Below are positions 1-19,799 of a DNA stretch of 64,000 bases, in pieces. The stretch's first letter is position 1, and each line of letters begins with the position of its first letter. A program made the translations under genes and the position numbers. Below the pieces are notes generated by a model. It worked only from the letters and a program-made list of their open reading frames with translations, was not told where the DNA came from and did not search any database. The stretch comes from Diadophis punctatus similis (lineage: Eukaryota; Chordata; Lepidosauria; Squamata; Dipsadidae), in NCBI GenBank assembly GCA_023053685.1, contig JALIGW010000002.1, positions 256,422,846-256,486,845 of the forward strand, read 5' to 3'.

Positions 1-296
1 CATCTGGGACTCGGACCCCTCCCCACCTCCTTCCCCAGGAATGGCCGGTTCCTTTGGCTGGAAGGAGGCCGGCCAGCTGCAGGCAGATCCTGGTCTGGGG
101 GTGGGGGTCTCCCTCTGCATTCCCCCAAATCCCCCCCTCACCAAGGATCTTGGCCTGGCCCTGGCAAAGCCTTGGTACATCCTGCAATGAAAGGGTCGCC
201 AGGGCTCTGGACACGGTCAGTCCCAGGTGGCATCTGAAGAAACCAACTTGGTCTTCCGTTCTGGGTCCTTCTGTGCCTCTCATGTGCCTCCCTCTC

Positions 297-780
297 CTGC
301 ACCCCAACGGACTTTTACCCTGTGGAGCTCAAGGTCCAATGGCTGAACAACCGGTGGCCGGAGAAGGAGGGTGTGGCCTTCGGGAAGGAGCTCCAGAATG
401 GAGACTGGACCTACCAGCTCCAGGTGATGCTGGAGACCCAGACCCAGCAGGGGGACCTCTACGCTTGCCAGGTGGGGCATGCCAGCCTGGAGGCCCCAAT
501 CACCTTCCAGTGGGGTAAGCCCCTCCTCTCCATCCCCTCCTCCTCTGGGGACCCTGTCCTGCCCTGAGAAGGGGGAGAGACGCTCCCTGTGGGGGGAGCC
601 AGAATGGATCCTCCTGGGGGAAGGTGGGCCCGATCCTCCTGCTCAGGTGAGGCTCCTTCTCCTTCCCCAGAGCCCCATTCCTCCAGCTCTGCCAGGAGCA
701 AACTCTGGACGGGGATTATGGGGGCCGTGATAGGAGTGGCCTTCCTGGCTGTGGGCTCTTCTAACTGAAGAGCAAGAAAG
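297..780 (+). pseudogene. MHC class II beta fragment: truncated beta-2 exon and broken transmembrane exon
   Basis: Two exons of a class II beta chain, the cell-surface subunit that pairs with an alpha chain to present peptide to CD4 T cells. The beta-2 (Ig C1) exon is readable from about 297 to 514 (GFYPVELKVQWL, then YACQV) and ends at a GTAAG donor. Its first ~75 bp, including the acceptor and first Ig cysteine, are missing: upstream intron sequence matching the intact copy near 29.6 kb runs straight into the exon body. The connecting/transmembrane exon (671-780) keeps its acceptor and GTGAG donor but is 110 bp against 114 bp in two paralogs here. The net 4-bp loss gives a stop just after the membrane segment begins. 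Homology continues to about 860, then ends. Plus strand, opposite to the other class II genes in the window. A dead copy is inferred. Confidence 0.9.
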
Positions 781-1129
781 GTGAGTGGGGGGCTGGAGGA
801 GAGGTTGTGGGGAGGGGACCATCTAGGGCAGGCCTCTCATTAAGCTTAGCAGATGGCCAAGAGGGTCCCCTTGAGAAATATTTTTGGGAACTTCTGTTCT
901 TCTTCTGTTTTCTGGCCTGTAGGCAGTTTGCCCCGCAGTGATCAATCGGAGACATAGACGTGGTCACATGTTATGGACTACATTCCCCATAATGCAATCT
1001 GTTAAACAGACAGCTCTTAATCCAAGCTAAAATATCAGCAGAACTTCTTTGCTTTTACAAATTATTATGTAACCAGCCATTTCTAGAAGGACAATTCAAT
1101 CTAATGGACAAAAGCAAAGTCATCTTAGG

Positions 1130-1470
1130 TTTGTTTATTTTGAACACTTTAAATGTTAAAATATTCAATTTAATAGCTGGAGAAGGAAAGTGTACAAAGG
1201 TCCCCAACACCCCGTTGTGGCTGAGTGAGGACGGGCTCCTGCCTGAGGGGATCTGCGCTCCGATTGATTGCTGAGGGTGGAAAGGGGCATTTCCCCTTTT
1301 CTTGGCCTTTGTCTTCTGGGTTCCTTTTGATATTTACCTCAGGATGTTCCCGACTGTCTTCTCTGCTGTGAATGTTAAATACATTTATATTGATATGAAA
1401 CTACAAGTTTGTGTCCGTGTCGCCCACTTCCCTTTGGACAGCAGCTGTGCTATTCCTTCACATTAAACCT
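1130..1470. repeat. Dispersed segment, copy of 25345-25690 and 42545-42890
   Basis: About 330 bp of low-copy sequence also present at 6745-7085 (inverted), 25345-25690 and 42545-42890. In the two latter places it sits inside a CR1 endonuclease fragment, so it looks like an old insertion carried along by later duplication. The landmark is a stretch reading gctgctgtgggtggaaagg or close variants. No coding content recognised. Confidence 0.6.
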
Positions 1471-1502
1471 CTTCAGTTGCACCTTCCAGGCATAAAAGAA
1501 AC

Positions 1503-1543
1503 TGTGTGTGTGTGTGTGTGTGTGTGCGTGTGTGTGTGTGTGT
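1503..1543. repeat. (GT)n microsatellite
   Basis: About 20 GT units with one C interruption. The reading frames through it are repeat artefacts. Confidence 0.95.
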
Positions 1544-1544
1544 A

Positions 1545-1800
1545 TGGCAGAGAGATCTCAGAGAAAAGCACAACATTTGTTTGGGAAGCAAGAAAGGAGC
1601 CCAGAGGTTCTGCCTGGGTCAGGCGAGCAACGGACGCCTCACATAGGCTGCCTGGATCTGGGGCTGACTTTTTGCGACTGCCCGTGTCCAGATACACAAC
1701 TGTGGGGCAGATGCCAACTCTGCCCCCTCCTTCAGCTGCAGGGGGGACCTGGCTCTGGCCTGCTGAGGCTGGTGCTGGGCCAGGGGGAAGTTTGACCCCT
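1545..1800 (-). repeat. Inverted diverged copy of class II flanking sequence
   Basis: Positions 1545-1620 resemble the reverse complement of 22690-22790. Positions 1680-1800 resemble the reverse complement of 22255-22400 (shared words around TGGGGCAGAT and CTGCTGAGGC). A diverged, inverted piece of the flanking unit that also occurs near 22 kb. Confidence 0.55.
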
Positions 1801-1958
1801 CCAGCCACCTCTGGACCCGCAAAGCTTTTTAAACGGAATCCGGAATTAAGCATCTGTTAAGCCTGCCTTTGCTTAATGAAGCAGAACCCAAATCTCTCCC
1901 AAAGACTAAGAAAATATGTTTTCTATGGATGTAGTGAAAGATGAGCCCCAGCAAGATT

Positions 1959-2199
1959 GAGCTGAGGTGTCGCAGTGGTTAGAGTGCAGCACTGCAAGCT
2001 ACGTCAGCTGACCTGCTAGCTGCAGTTCGGCAGTTCAAATCTCACCGGCTCAAGGTTGACTCAGCCTTCCATCCTTCTGAGGTGGGTAAAATGAGCACCC
2101 AGATTGTTGGGGGCAATATGCTGACTCTGTAAACCGCTTAGAGAGGGCTGTAAAAGCACTATGAAGCGGTATATAAGTCTAAGTGCTTTTGCTATTGCT
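1959..2199 (+). mobile_element. tRNA-derived SINE (squamate type), full length
   Basis: Starts with the head GAGCTGAGGTGTCGCAGTGG and contains an RNA polymerase III B-box-like GTTCAAATC. It ends in the tail GCGGTATATAAGTCTAAGTG followed by a short TTGCTATTGCT repeat. At least seven related copies occur in the window. The family assignment as a Sauria/Squam-type SINE is from memory. The 3' end abuts an L1 tail directly. Confidence 0.85.
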
Positions 2200-2790
2200 A
2201 AGATATATCCAAATCTAAATTCGACTTGTTGGAAATGCAAAAAAGAAGTAGGTACCTTCTTTCATATGTGGTGGACGTGTCCTGAAGCGCAAAGATATTG
2301 GCAGAAAATACACAACTGGCTACAGGATATGACAAGAAGAGCAATAGAACATACCCCGGAAGTTTTTCTACTTGGAATAATCAGAAAACAACATCCGAAG
2401 AACATTCAATATTTACTACTACATATTGTGACAGCGGCAAAGATTGGGTATGCACAACATTGGAAGGACACTCAAGTACCACCGGAGAATGTAATAATGT
2501 CAAAGATATATAAATGTGCAGAGATGGATAGATGAACTATGGAACTGAAAGAACAAAATAATATGAAATATTATTAAATATGGACAAAATGGTATGATTG
2601 GACCAAAAAAGAGATAGAAATTTGAGAAAATGTGAGACGAAGATATAAGATTTTATAAATATGGAAAAGTAATGTATAAATTATATAAACAAAATAACAA
2701 TGTATGAAACTAGGTGTAAATCTGTATAAACATATTATGATGTATAAAATAGAAAATCAATAAAGAAAACATATATAAAAAAAGAAACAT
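2200..2790 (+). mobile_element. L1-type LINE, 5'-truncated ORF2 end and 3' UTR
   Basis: A short frame reads CWKCKKEVGTFFHMWWTCPE, the cysteine-rich C-terminal region typical of L1 ORF2, ending at a stop near 2535. An AT-rich 3' UTR follows and ends AATAAAG plus an A-rich tail. The 5' truncation at the SINE boundary is normal for LINE integration. No other L1 coding sequence is adjacent. Confidence 0.75.
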
Positions 2791-2867
2791 GAGTGCAAGA
2801 AACAGAAAGTCTGCTTTTTGGATAGTTTGGGGAGTGTTCAGACTGTAATGGTTAAAAGGCTGCAATC

Positions 2868-3275
2868 CTATAATGGAGGATACAAGTTTACTGAAGTCCC
2901 CAGAATTTCTATTAAAATTCCAGGTTATTTTATGCATTACAAATTTATTGTTTGGTTTAATATACTGTCTATCCATCCTTCGACCCTTAAATAATACTGA
3001 AACCTTTTACAAGTCAAAAAATCTGCTCAGATCCTCTTACACGTCATATCCGTGGATATGGATTTTTTTCTTCTTCTTTTGGGAAAATATTTCCTTCAAC
3101 TCCCATCCAGAAGACCGGAGCTAATCTCAGAGGAGGGATTCTTAGGACTTGGGAGTCCCAGGGCTGATTTCTCTCCCCATAAAATCCCCTTTTCTCTCAC
3201 CATCCTTGCAGGCAAAACGTTGAGTTCCCTGGCAGAGAAGAAACCGCAGGAATTGAGAATCCGGCTCGTTCATAA
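2868..3275. repeat. Two adjoining low-copy segments duplicated elsewhere in the window
   Basis: 2868-3035 is an inverted match to about 54055-54197. 3050-3275 is an inverted match to about 40563-40797 (landmark CATCCAGAAGACCGGAGC). Both matches lie beside class II promoters or flanks, so these are probably pieces of the class II flanking unit. Positions 3276-3480 show nothing recognisable beyond similarity to class II intron 1. Confidence 0.6.
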
Positions 3276-3565
3276 TATTAAATGTTTGTGAAATTTACTG
3301 AGCTTAAAGGTTTATTTCAAATCAAGGCAGAGATTTGGAAAGGTGGGGAAAGCTGCATTTATTTGGAAACGATATTTCTATTCAAAAAAAGTAGGGCCAG
3401 GGAAGGAGCAGAGACCACGTGGAGATCGAGGCTTCTGAGGCTCCCGCCTCTTTCCTGCGACCCCTTTCCCCATTACTGGGTCTCAGCCCCTTTCTCCTCC
3501 CCTTCCCCCAAGAGCACGGAACGCCCCTCCCTGCCCCTCTCCTCCCCCCCCAGCCCTCTCCTTAC

Positions 3566-3620
3566 CGGGGGTCTCCTTCGCCCCCACCAGCAGCATCAGG
3601 GGGAGCCCAGCAGAGCCCAT
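3566..3620 (-). pseudogene. Orphan MHC class II beta signal-peptide exon (copy A)
   Basis: On the minus strand an ATG at 3620 opens MGSAGLPLMLLVGAKETP and ends at a GTAAGG donor at 3565. The exon is 55 bp, against 85 bp for the equivalent exons at 39291-39375 and 51762-51846. The missing 30 bp remove the end of the signal peptide and the mature start, though the phase is kept. No minus-strand beta-1, beta-2 or membrane exon lies downstream (1-3500), so the exon is stranded. Its promoter is decayed as well. Non-functional copy inferred. Confidence 0.8.
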
Positions 3621-3757
3621 GGATGCTGCCCCACAAGCGCCCCAGAGAGAAGAAAGACGCGGAGAATCCCAGCCCCAGAGGCGGAATCGGGGGATCTGGA
3701 TTGGTGGGGGGCGTTTTCCTCGAACTTCCGAATTGGAAGTGCCCAGAAAAGCGTAAA

Positions 3758-3803
3758 GATCAATGAGAATCCTCCCTTCTTTCGCGTCATCAGTCTCCGG
3801 GAG
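3758..3803 (-). promoter_or_regulatory. Decayed class II X1-X2-Y module (copy A)
   Basis: Read on the minus strand: an X1-like RFX site CCCGGAGACTGATG, an overlapping X2 TGACGC (3784-3789 on the plus strand), about 20 bp, then the Y-box position. The intact copies at 39.5 and 52.0 kb have CCAAT (plus strand) at the Y box; here it is TCAAT (3760-3764), a substitution in the core NF-Y site. The layout is that of the SXY module bound by RFX, CREB and NF-Y and read by CIITA. Confidence 0.7.
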
Positions 3804-5040
3804 GAGTGCCTTAAATTCACCCGATAGAAGAGTTAGTTCGGCGGGAGAAAGAAGCTGAGAAAGTGGGAGGGGGGGCCGTTCAGTCTTGGGGGGCCGCAGC
3901 TCAAATGGGGGTTTCATGGCAACCCTGGAGGGGAGTCTGGACTTCCTTTTGCCTTCCCCCTGGATCCTGCCTGTAGGGAGTCCGTGGGCGCTTTCTCTCT
4001 CACACACAAAATTCCTGGGTGGATGCGCATTGCGCCCCTCCCCCAATGATGTGGGCTCAGTCTCCCCCCTCCCGGAAGCTTCTGCCTTTTGCTCCCTTCC
4101 TGGCCAAGGGGCTGCCGGAGGGCCGCTTTCCCCCCCAGCGCTGTGGGGTTTTCTGACCCACCGCAAATGGCAGCTCGGTTTTGGTTGAAGAACGGCTGTA
4201 GTTGATCTCAATGGGGGAGGGGGAAATCAGGGGGGGGGAGGGGAAATCCCTCCTTCCTTCCTTCCTCTTGATTGAACTCCATGGGAGGAAAAGCTCTGAA
4301 TTGGAGGAGTATAAACTATGACGTCAGGAAAAAAGAAATAAAAATCCCCCCCCCGCACAGATGAACTGGAGCAGCCCCCGATTCCTGCGCAGCCTCCAAA
4401 CGGCCCTGTTTCTTCTTAAGGGGGGGGGGGGCAAAGAAAACTCCGATTTTCGATTCCTCCGATTTTCCCTGGGAGATTTTTTTTCCCAGCTGAGGGGAGG
4501 GTAAAAATTCCTCCCCCTTTGGGAAAATGTGCCACTCGGAGACCGGCTCCAGGATGGCCCCGAGCGCCGTGGGCTCCGCTCCATAGGAAGGGCCGGGGAG
4601 ACCAGGCAGCTCTTTGGGGGGGGGGATTTTCCCCGAGGAATCTTGGAGAAAGAGCCTTTCCTGGATTCGGCCTCTTTCAGCCGCAGCCCTTCGGCCTCCC
4701 AGCCCCTCCCTGACTGTGGGGTTACACCCTGTCTCTGGGGGATGCCCTGGCGGGGGGGGGCTGACCCTCCGATCCCACGAGCCCCTCCCCCTGGAGTAGC
4801 CCCTCCCTCCGCTGCTCCTGGGGGATTCCTCTCTCCCTTCTCCTGCTCAGCCAGCCCACCCCCCCAGTCCCCGTTTATGGGACCCTTTTCCCGGGGCAGT
4901 TTGGGACCTAGGCGGACGTCTAGTCTACCCCTCCATGCACACAGATGAAAGTCTAGCTGAGAATCGTGAAGAGAGCAAAGAAAAAGGAGGGTCCCTTCTG
5001 GGCCTGCCCTGAACCCCCCTTGAGCTGCAGGCCCCTCCCA

Positions 5041-5150
5041 CTTTCACTTTCGTTCTCTGCCCCGAACTCTCCCTCCTCCTTCAGGTGACGTCACAAAGGA
5101 CTCTGCCTGGAGACCGATGACGCTAGAGCAGGATGAATTCCCATTGGTCC
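5041..5150 (+). promoter_or_regulatory. ISRE - CRE - X1 - X2 - Y promoter-like block on the plus strand
   Basis: In order: CTTTCACTTTCGTTCT (5041-5056), an interferon-response-type element in the orientation seen in MHC class I promoters; a perfect CRE TGACGTCA (5086-5093); X1-like GCCTGGAGACCGATG (5105-5119); X2 TGACGC (5118-5123); and Y box ATTGG (5143-5147). Spacing from X2 to Y is about 20 bp, as in known SXY modules. It points right, away from the minus-strand exon at 3.6 kb. No MHC exon is recognised downstream before the zinc-finger gene. Confidence 0.65.
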
Positions 5151-5224
5151 TGCTGCTCTCTCTGGCTCCTCCCATCTCACACTGGGAACACACACTGAGA
5201 CACACACAAACACGTGTTCATTAA

Positions 5225-5835
5225 ATGGGAAGATGCTGCCGTAGGAAGAGCGGCTGCCCTGGATGATAAGGGTGGGGGAGGGAGCGAGGCCTTGGGGGTC
5301 ACACACAGACACCCCCCAAACGGGAGGGAAGCCACGGAAAACCCTCAGCCAGACCAGGGAGAGGCGCCGCTTCGCTTCAGGGCAGAAAAGGGTGATTCCC
5401 CTCCTTAAAACACGCATCTCCCTTGCTCGGAACGTCTGGACGAACCGGCCCCTTCCGGTTTCCCGCCCCTCGACCCCCCCTTTCCTTCTGTGGGTCAGGG
5501 GATTCCCCTTTTCCCTGCAAAGCGGCCCCGAAGGGAGATCCCGAATTAAAGTTTGGCCCTTTCTTCCCGCTCCTTTCCTCGGAGAACTTGGACAGGGGTT
5601 GGACTAGATGACCTCCAAGGTCCCCTCCAACTCTTTTAATCTGTTGTCTTGCCACCATCTCAAGCCGTAGAAGAATCTGCAGGGAAAAAAAGAAGATATA
5701 AAGTAACACGGTGGAAGAAATTATCCCCCTATAAAAGGGCCGATCTGGAGCTTTTCCCCAGGAATCGGCCTATTTCGGCTGTGGAAGAGGAAGCGGCCCT
5801 GAACCAAAAGTTCTTCTCCTTTTTATTCCTTTTCC
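5225..5835. repeat. Class II upstream segment, duplicated at 39890-40375 and 52385-53040
   Basis: Shared words include TCCCTTGCTCGGAACGTCTG and the block leading to a TATAAAAG-like site (5733). The three copies have the same orientation. The 4200-5220 stretch between this and the 3.6 kb exon has no counterpart in the other two units. It is GC-rich, with G and C homopolymers and a TGACGTCA near 4319. A small CR1 tail fragment (5605-5640) sits inside this copy only. Confidence 0.7.
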
Positions 5836-6394
5836 ACTAAAACTCTCGGAGGGAGAAAACGCAGGTGACCCCCCCAAAAGCCCCCCCTTCTCCACCCCCC
5901 CAAAAGAAACCGAGAAGCCAAGAAGAGAAACGCAAAAGAGGCTAAAAGGAAAAAGAAGAAAAAACTCCCCACCATCTCCGGGGTTTCCCCCCCAAGGAGG
6001 CTGCCGGGTAACAGCCGCAGGCAAAGCGGCGCCTGGCTCGGCTGGAAGGGAAGAAGAAACGGGCGATTGTTGCCGTTTGCAAGAGGCGGAGAGCCGGGAC
6101 TCCCGAGAGAGAGAAAGGCTGGCCGGAGGGGAAAGAAGGGCCGGAGATCAGGGGAGGGAAAGAAGGGCGTTTCTCGGACGGGATCGGGATCCGAGGCAGC
6201 CGCTGCTTCAGCCCTAACCGCCTCAGAGGACAAAAGACCCACAAAAGGAGCCTCGGGATCACCAGACGCCGCAGAAACGGCCCACAAGTCCTCCCGCTCA
6301 TCCAGCTCCTTTCTCGGCTGTCCCAGAAGAGGATTTGGGGGGCTGCCCCAGAGAAGAGAGAGGGGGGCAAATTATCCCCCAAAGCCCCAGAAGA

Positions 6395-6648
6395 CGAGAA
6401 GCAACGGGTGGAAAGTAACCGAGGAGAGAAGCAACCTGGAACTAAGGAGAAACTTCCTCACAGTGAAGAGAATTAACCAGTGGAACTGCTTGCCACCAGA
6501 AGTCGCGGATGATTCATCACTGGAGGGTTTTAAGGAGAGACTGGACAGCCACTTGTCAGAGATGGTATATAGGTTCTCCTGCCTGAGCAGGGGGCTGGAC
6601 TAGAAGACCTCCAAGGTCCCTTCCAGCTCTGTTCTATTCTAACTGCAG
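6395..6648 (+). mobile_element. CR1 LINE 3' end
   Basis: Contains the CR1 3'-terminal landmarks GGACTAGAAGACCTCCAAGG and CCTTCCAGCTCTGTTCTATT, preceded by the end of ORF2 (residues GFKERLDSHLSEM). It is 5'-truncated, with the tail at 6648. A repeated-element scrap, not a host gene. Confidence 0.85.
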
Positions 6649-6744
6649 GCTGTTCTTGGTTCTGCCCATCATTAAACCTCCTTTCTTAAGCAGCCTCCAT
6701 TTTATTCCCTTCTTGAAACTGGAGCTGATTTTTCAGGGGATAAA

Positions 6745-7090
6745 GTGGAAACCCACGACTGGAAGGTGCAACTGAAGAGATTTAACGTGGAGGAAATAGG
6801 CAGCTGCTATCCGAAGGAAGAGGGAGACACCGACACAAAGTTGTACTTTTATATTAAGATAAATATATTTAACATTCGCAGCAGAGAAGACAGTCAGGAA
6901 CATCCTGAGGTAAATCTCAAACAGCGCCCAGAAGGAAAAGGCGGGAAAAAGGGAAACGGCCCCTTCTCACCTGCAGCATCCAATCAGAGCGCAGATCCCC
7001 TCAGGCAGCAGCCCGCCCTCATTCAGCACTTTCCTTCTCCAGCCATTAAATTGGATATTTTCACATTTAAAGTGTTCAAAAGAAACAGAA
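6745..7090 (+). repeat. CR1 endonuclease scrap plus dispersed segment, inverted copy
   Basis: Begins with codons for ETHDWKVQLKRFNVEE, the CR1 endonuclease region also found at 21380 (+), 25690 (-) and 42900 (-), then runs into the 330-bp dispersed segment in the opposite orientation to 1130-1470. No intact frame. Confidence 0.65.
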
Positions 7091-7289
7091 CTAAGATGAC
7101 TTTCCTTTTGTCCATGAGATTGAACTGTCAGGCTGGAATGGTTTTTTTTAAATTTATCTTGCACTGTGTTAAAAAGAAGTCTACGTCTTTTTTCTTCTTT
7201 TTTCTCTTGTACCTCAGGCTTTCTTTTCCCCTCTTTCTCCTTCCCTCAATTTCCTATTTCTATTTTTCTTTGTCTTTTCTATAATAAAT

Positions 7290-7470
7290 AAATAAATGAG
7301 ATCTTGAGACTCTAGAAAAAGTGCAGAGAAGAGCAACAAAGATAAGAGGCTAAAACATATTAAAAAAACGGTTGATGGAACTGGGTGTTTTCTAGTCTGA
7401 GGAAAAGAAGGACCAGGGGGGACATGATGGCATCTTCCAATATCTCAGGGGCTGCCACAAAGATTTCTTT
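7290..7470 (+). mobile_element. CR1 LINE ORF2 end fragment
   Basis: Reads like the conserved end of CR1 ORF2 (LEKVQRRATKIRG-like sequence, AGACTCTAGAAAAAGTGCAG), then CCAATATCTCAGGGGCTGCC. Truncated on both sides. The flanking 7160-7290 and 7470-7620 are T-rich or A-rich simple sequence. Confidence 0.7.
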
Positions 7471-7799
7471 TTTCTTTTCTTTTCTCTGTATCCCCTTCCC
7501 TTCCCTCCTATAAATAAACAAATAAAGGAGACGGAATGAAGGAGGTGGATTTGCACTAAATCGAAGAAATAACCAAACCGCTCTAGAACCGCATCAGAAG
7601 AAAGACCAAAAAACTCCTTCAATGCATTTGGGTTAATATAAAAGGGGAGAAAGAAGTACAGACGTCGAAGCCTTTGTCTGACAGGGAGCCACTGAAAGGT
7701 GCCTTTCTTCCTCCTACTCCCAAGCCCATCATCCCTGCCCTCTCCCTTCCCCCTCCTATGCGCTCCTCTTTCCCGCCCTTTCTACCATCCTGGCACTTT

Positions 7800-8038
7800 G
7801 CCCCAAATCCACCAGGGGGCGCCCTCTGCCAAGGGAAGGGAACTCCAGGCGCTTCCCCATTGGCCCACTGAAGGGAGAACGTCACGAGTGGCTTTCCAGA
7901 GGAGGCTGAGCAGGAAGTGACATCACTGAGCCTTGACGCTCTAGGACGCTGCGCTCGCTCTCCTTGAACCCTGGGGCTCCGCATGAGACGGAGAGGCTGC
8001 GGGAGAGTCTGGCGGGAGGACATCCAGACGTGCCCCAG
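7800..8038 (+). promoter_or_regulatory. Promoter and first exon of the SCAN-KRAB zinc-finger gene
   Basis: A GC-rich stretch with an inverted CCAAT box (ATTGG, 7859-7863), a CRE-like TGACATCA (7918-7925) and TGACGC-like words before a splice donor CCCCAG|GTGAGG at 8038/8039. The next acceptor, CCCATCTCAG, ends at 8294. An ATG at 7983 gives 18 codons plus two bases to the donor. Spliced to 8295 it continues without a stop in the SCAN frame, so this exon could be coding. The transcription start is not visible. No TATA box is obvious. Confidence 0.55.
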
Positions 8039-8484
8039 GTGAGGTGAGGGGCTCTTCCCGGGTCCCATGCTCCCCAGCCGCCTCTCTCCCTGCAGGGGAC
8101 GCGGAAGAAGCGGGGGGAGGGGACGGTGGGCCTTGCGGAGGCCCAGCAGGAGAGGAGGGAAGCCGGGCGAGGAGGAGGCAGGATTCGCTGGGATGAGCCG
8201 CTTGGGGCTCCGGGCAGGTTGGGTGAAGGTCGCTCAGTGGCTGAATTCCACTTTCTAATTCTTTTTCTTTTTCTTCTTCTTCTTCCCATCTCAGATACAG
8301 AAACTGGAAGCCATTTGTGGTCTTTGCAAGGCAAAATTTTCTCCTGGGAGAACAAAAAAAGAGCGGAATCACTTGCAGGGATCCGTCCTGCAGCCCCAGA
8401 AATGGTCCTGTGAAGGAAAAGGCATCTGGAGACCCACAAGAGTCCTTGGAGACATTTGGAGTCGCTCTGCAGGACAGAGAAAGG

Positions 8485-19563
<11,079 letters not shown>

Positions 19564-19594
19564 CTAAAAGTAATCTATGGGAGTTGATGTTTTC

Positions 19595-19600
19595 AATAAA
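19595..19600 (+). terminator. Poly(A) signal AATAAA of the zinc-finger gene
   Basis: First canonical AATAAA after the stop, 180 bp downstream and past the SINE. Likely but unproved 3' end. Confidence 0.5.
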
Positions 19601-19799
19601 ATGTCAAATTGAAACTTTTCAATTTCCACTTATATAAAAATGCTCCATCCATTTTCTTGCTGAAATATTTTTTCTCACCCCAAATTTGCATTTCTTGCTC
19701 AAACAAATAGTCACGATTTTTTACTTTGTAAAGCCACTGCCCTTTTTGTAGCTATTCCACAAAGATCTTTAATATTCCCTGGATAATGTTCCCCAGCAC

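Noticed and set aside
1959..2060. Possible tRNA gene
   Set aside because: The promoter-like boxes belong to a SINE head; no cloverleaf with a proper acceptor stem was seen, and the same sequence recurs with SINE tails.
3419..4211. Long overlapping frames around the 3.6 kb exon
   Set aside because: Open by GC-rich composition; only the 55-bp signal exon has splice-site and paralog support.
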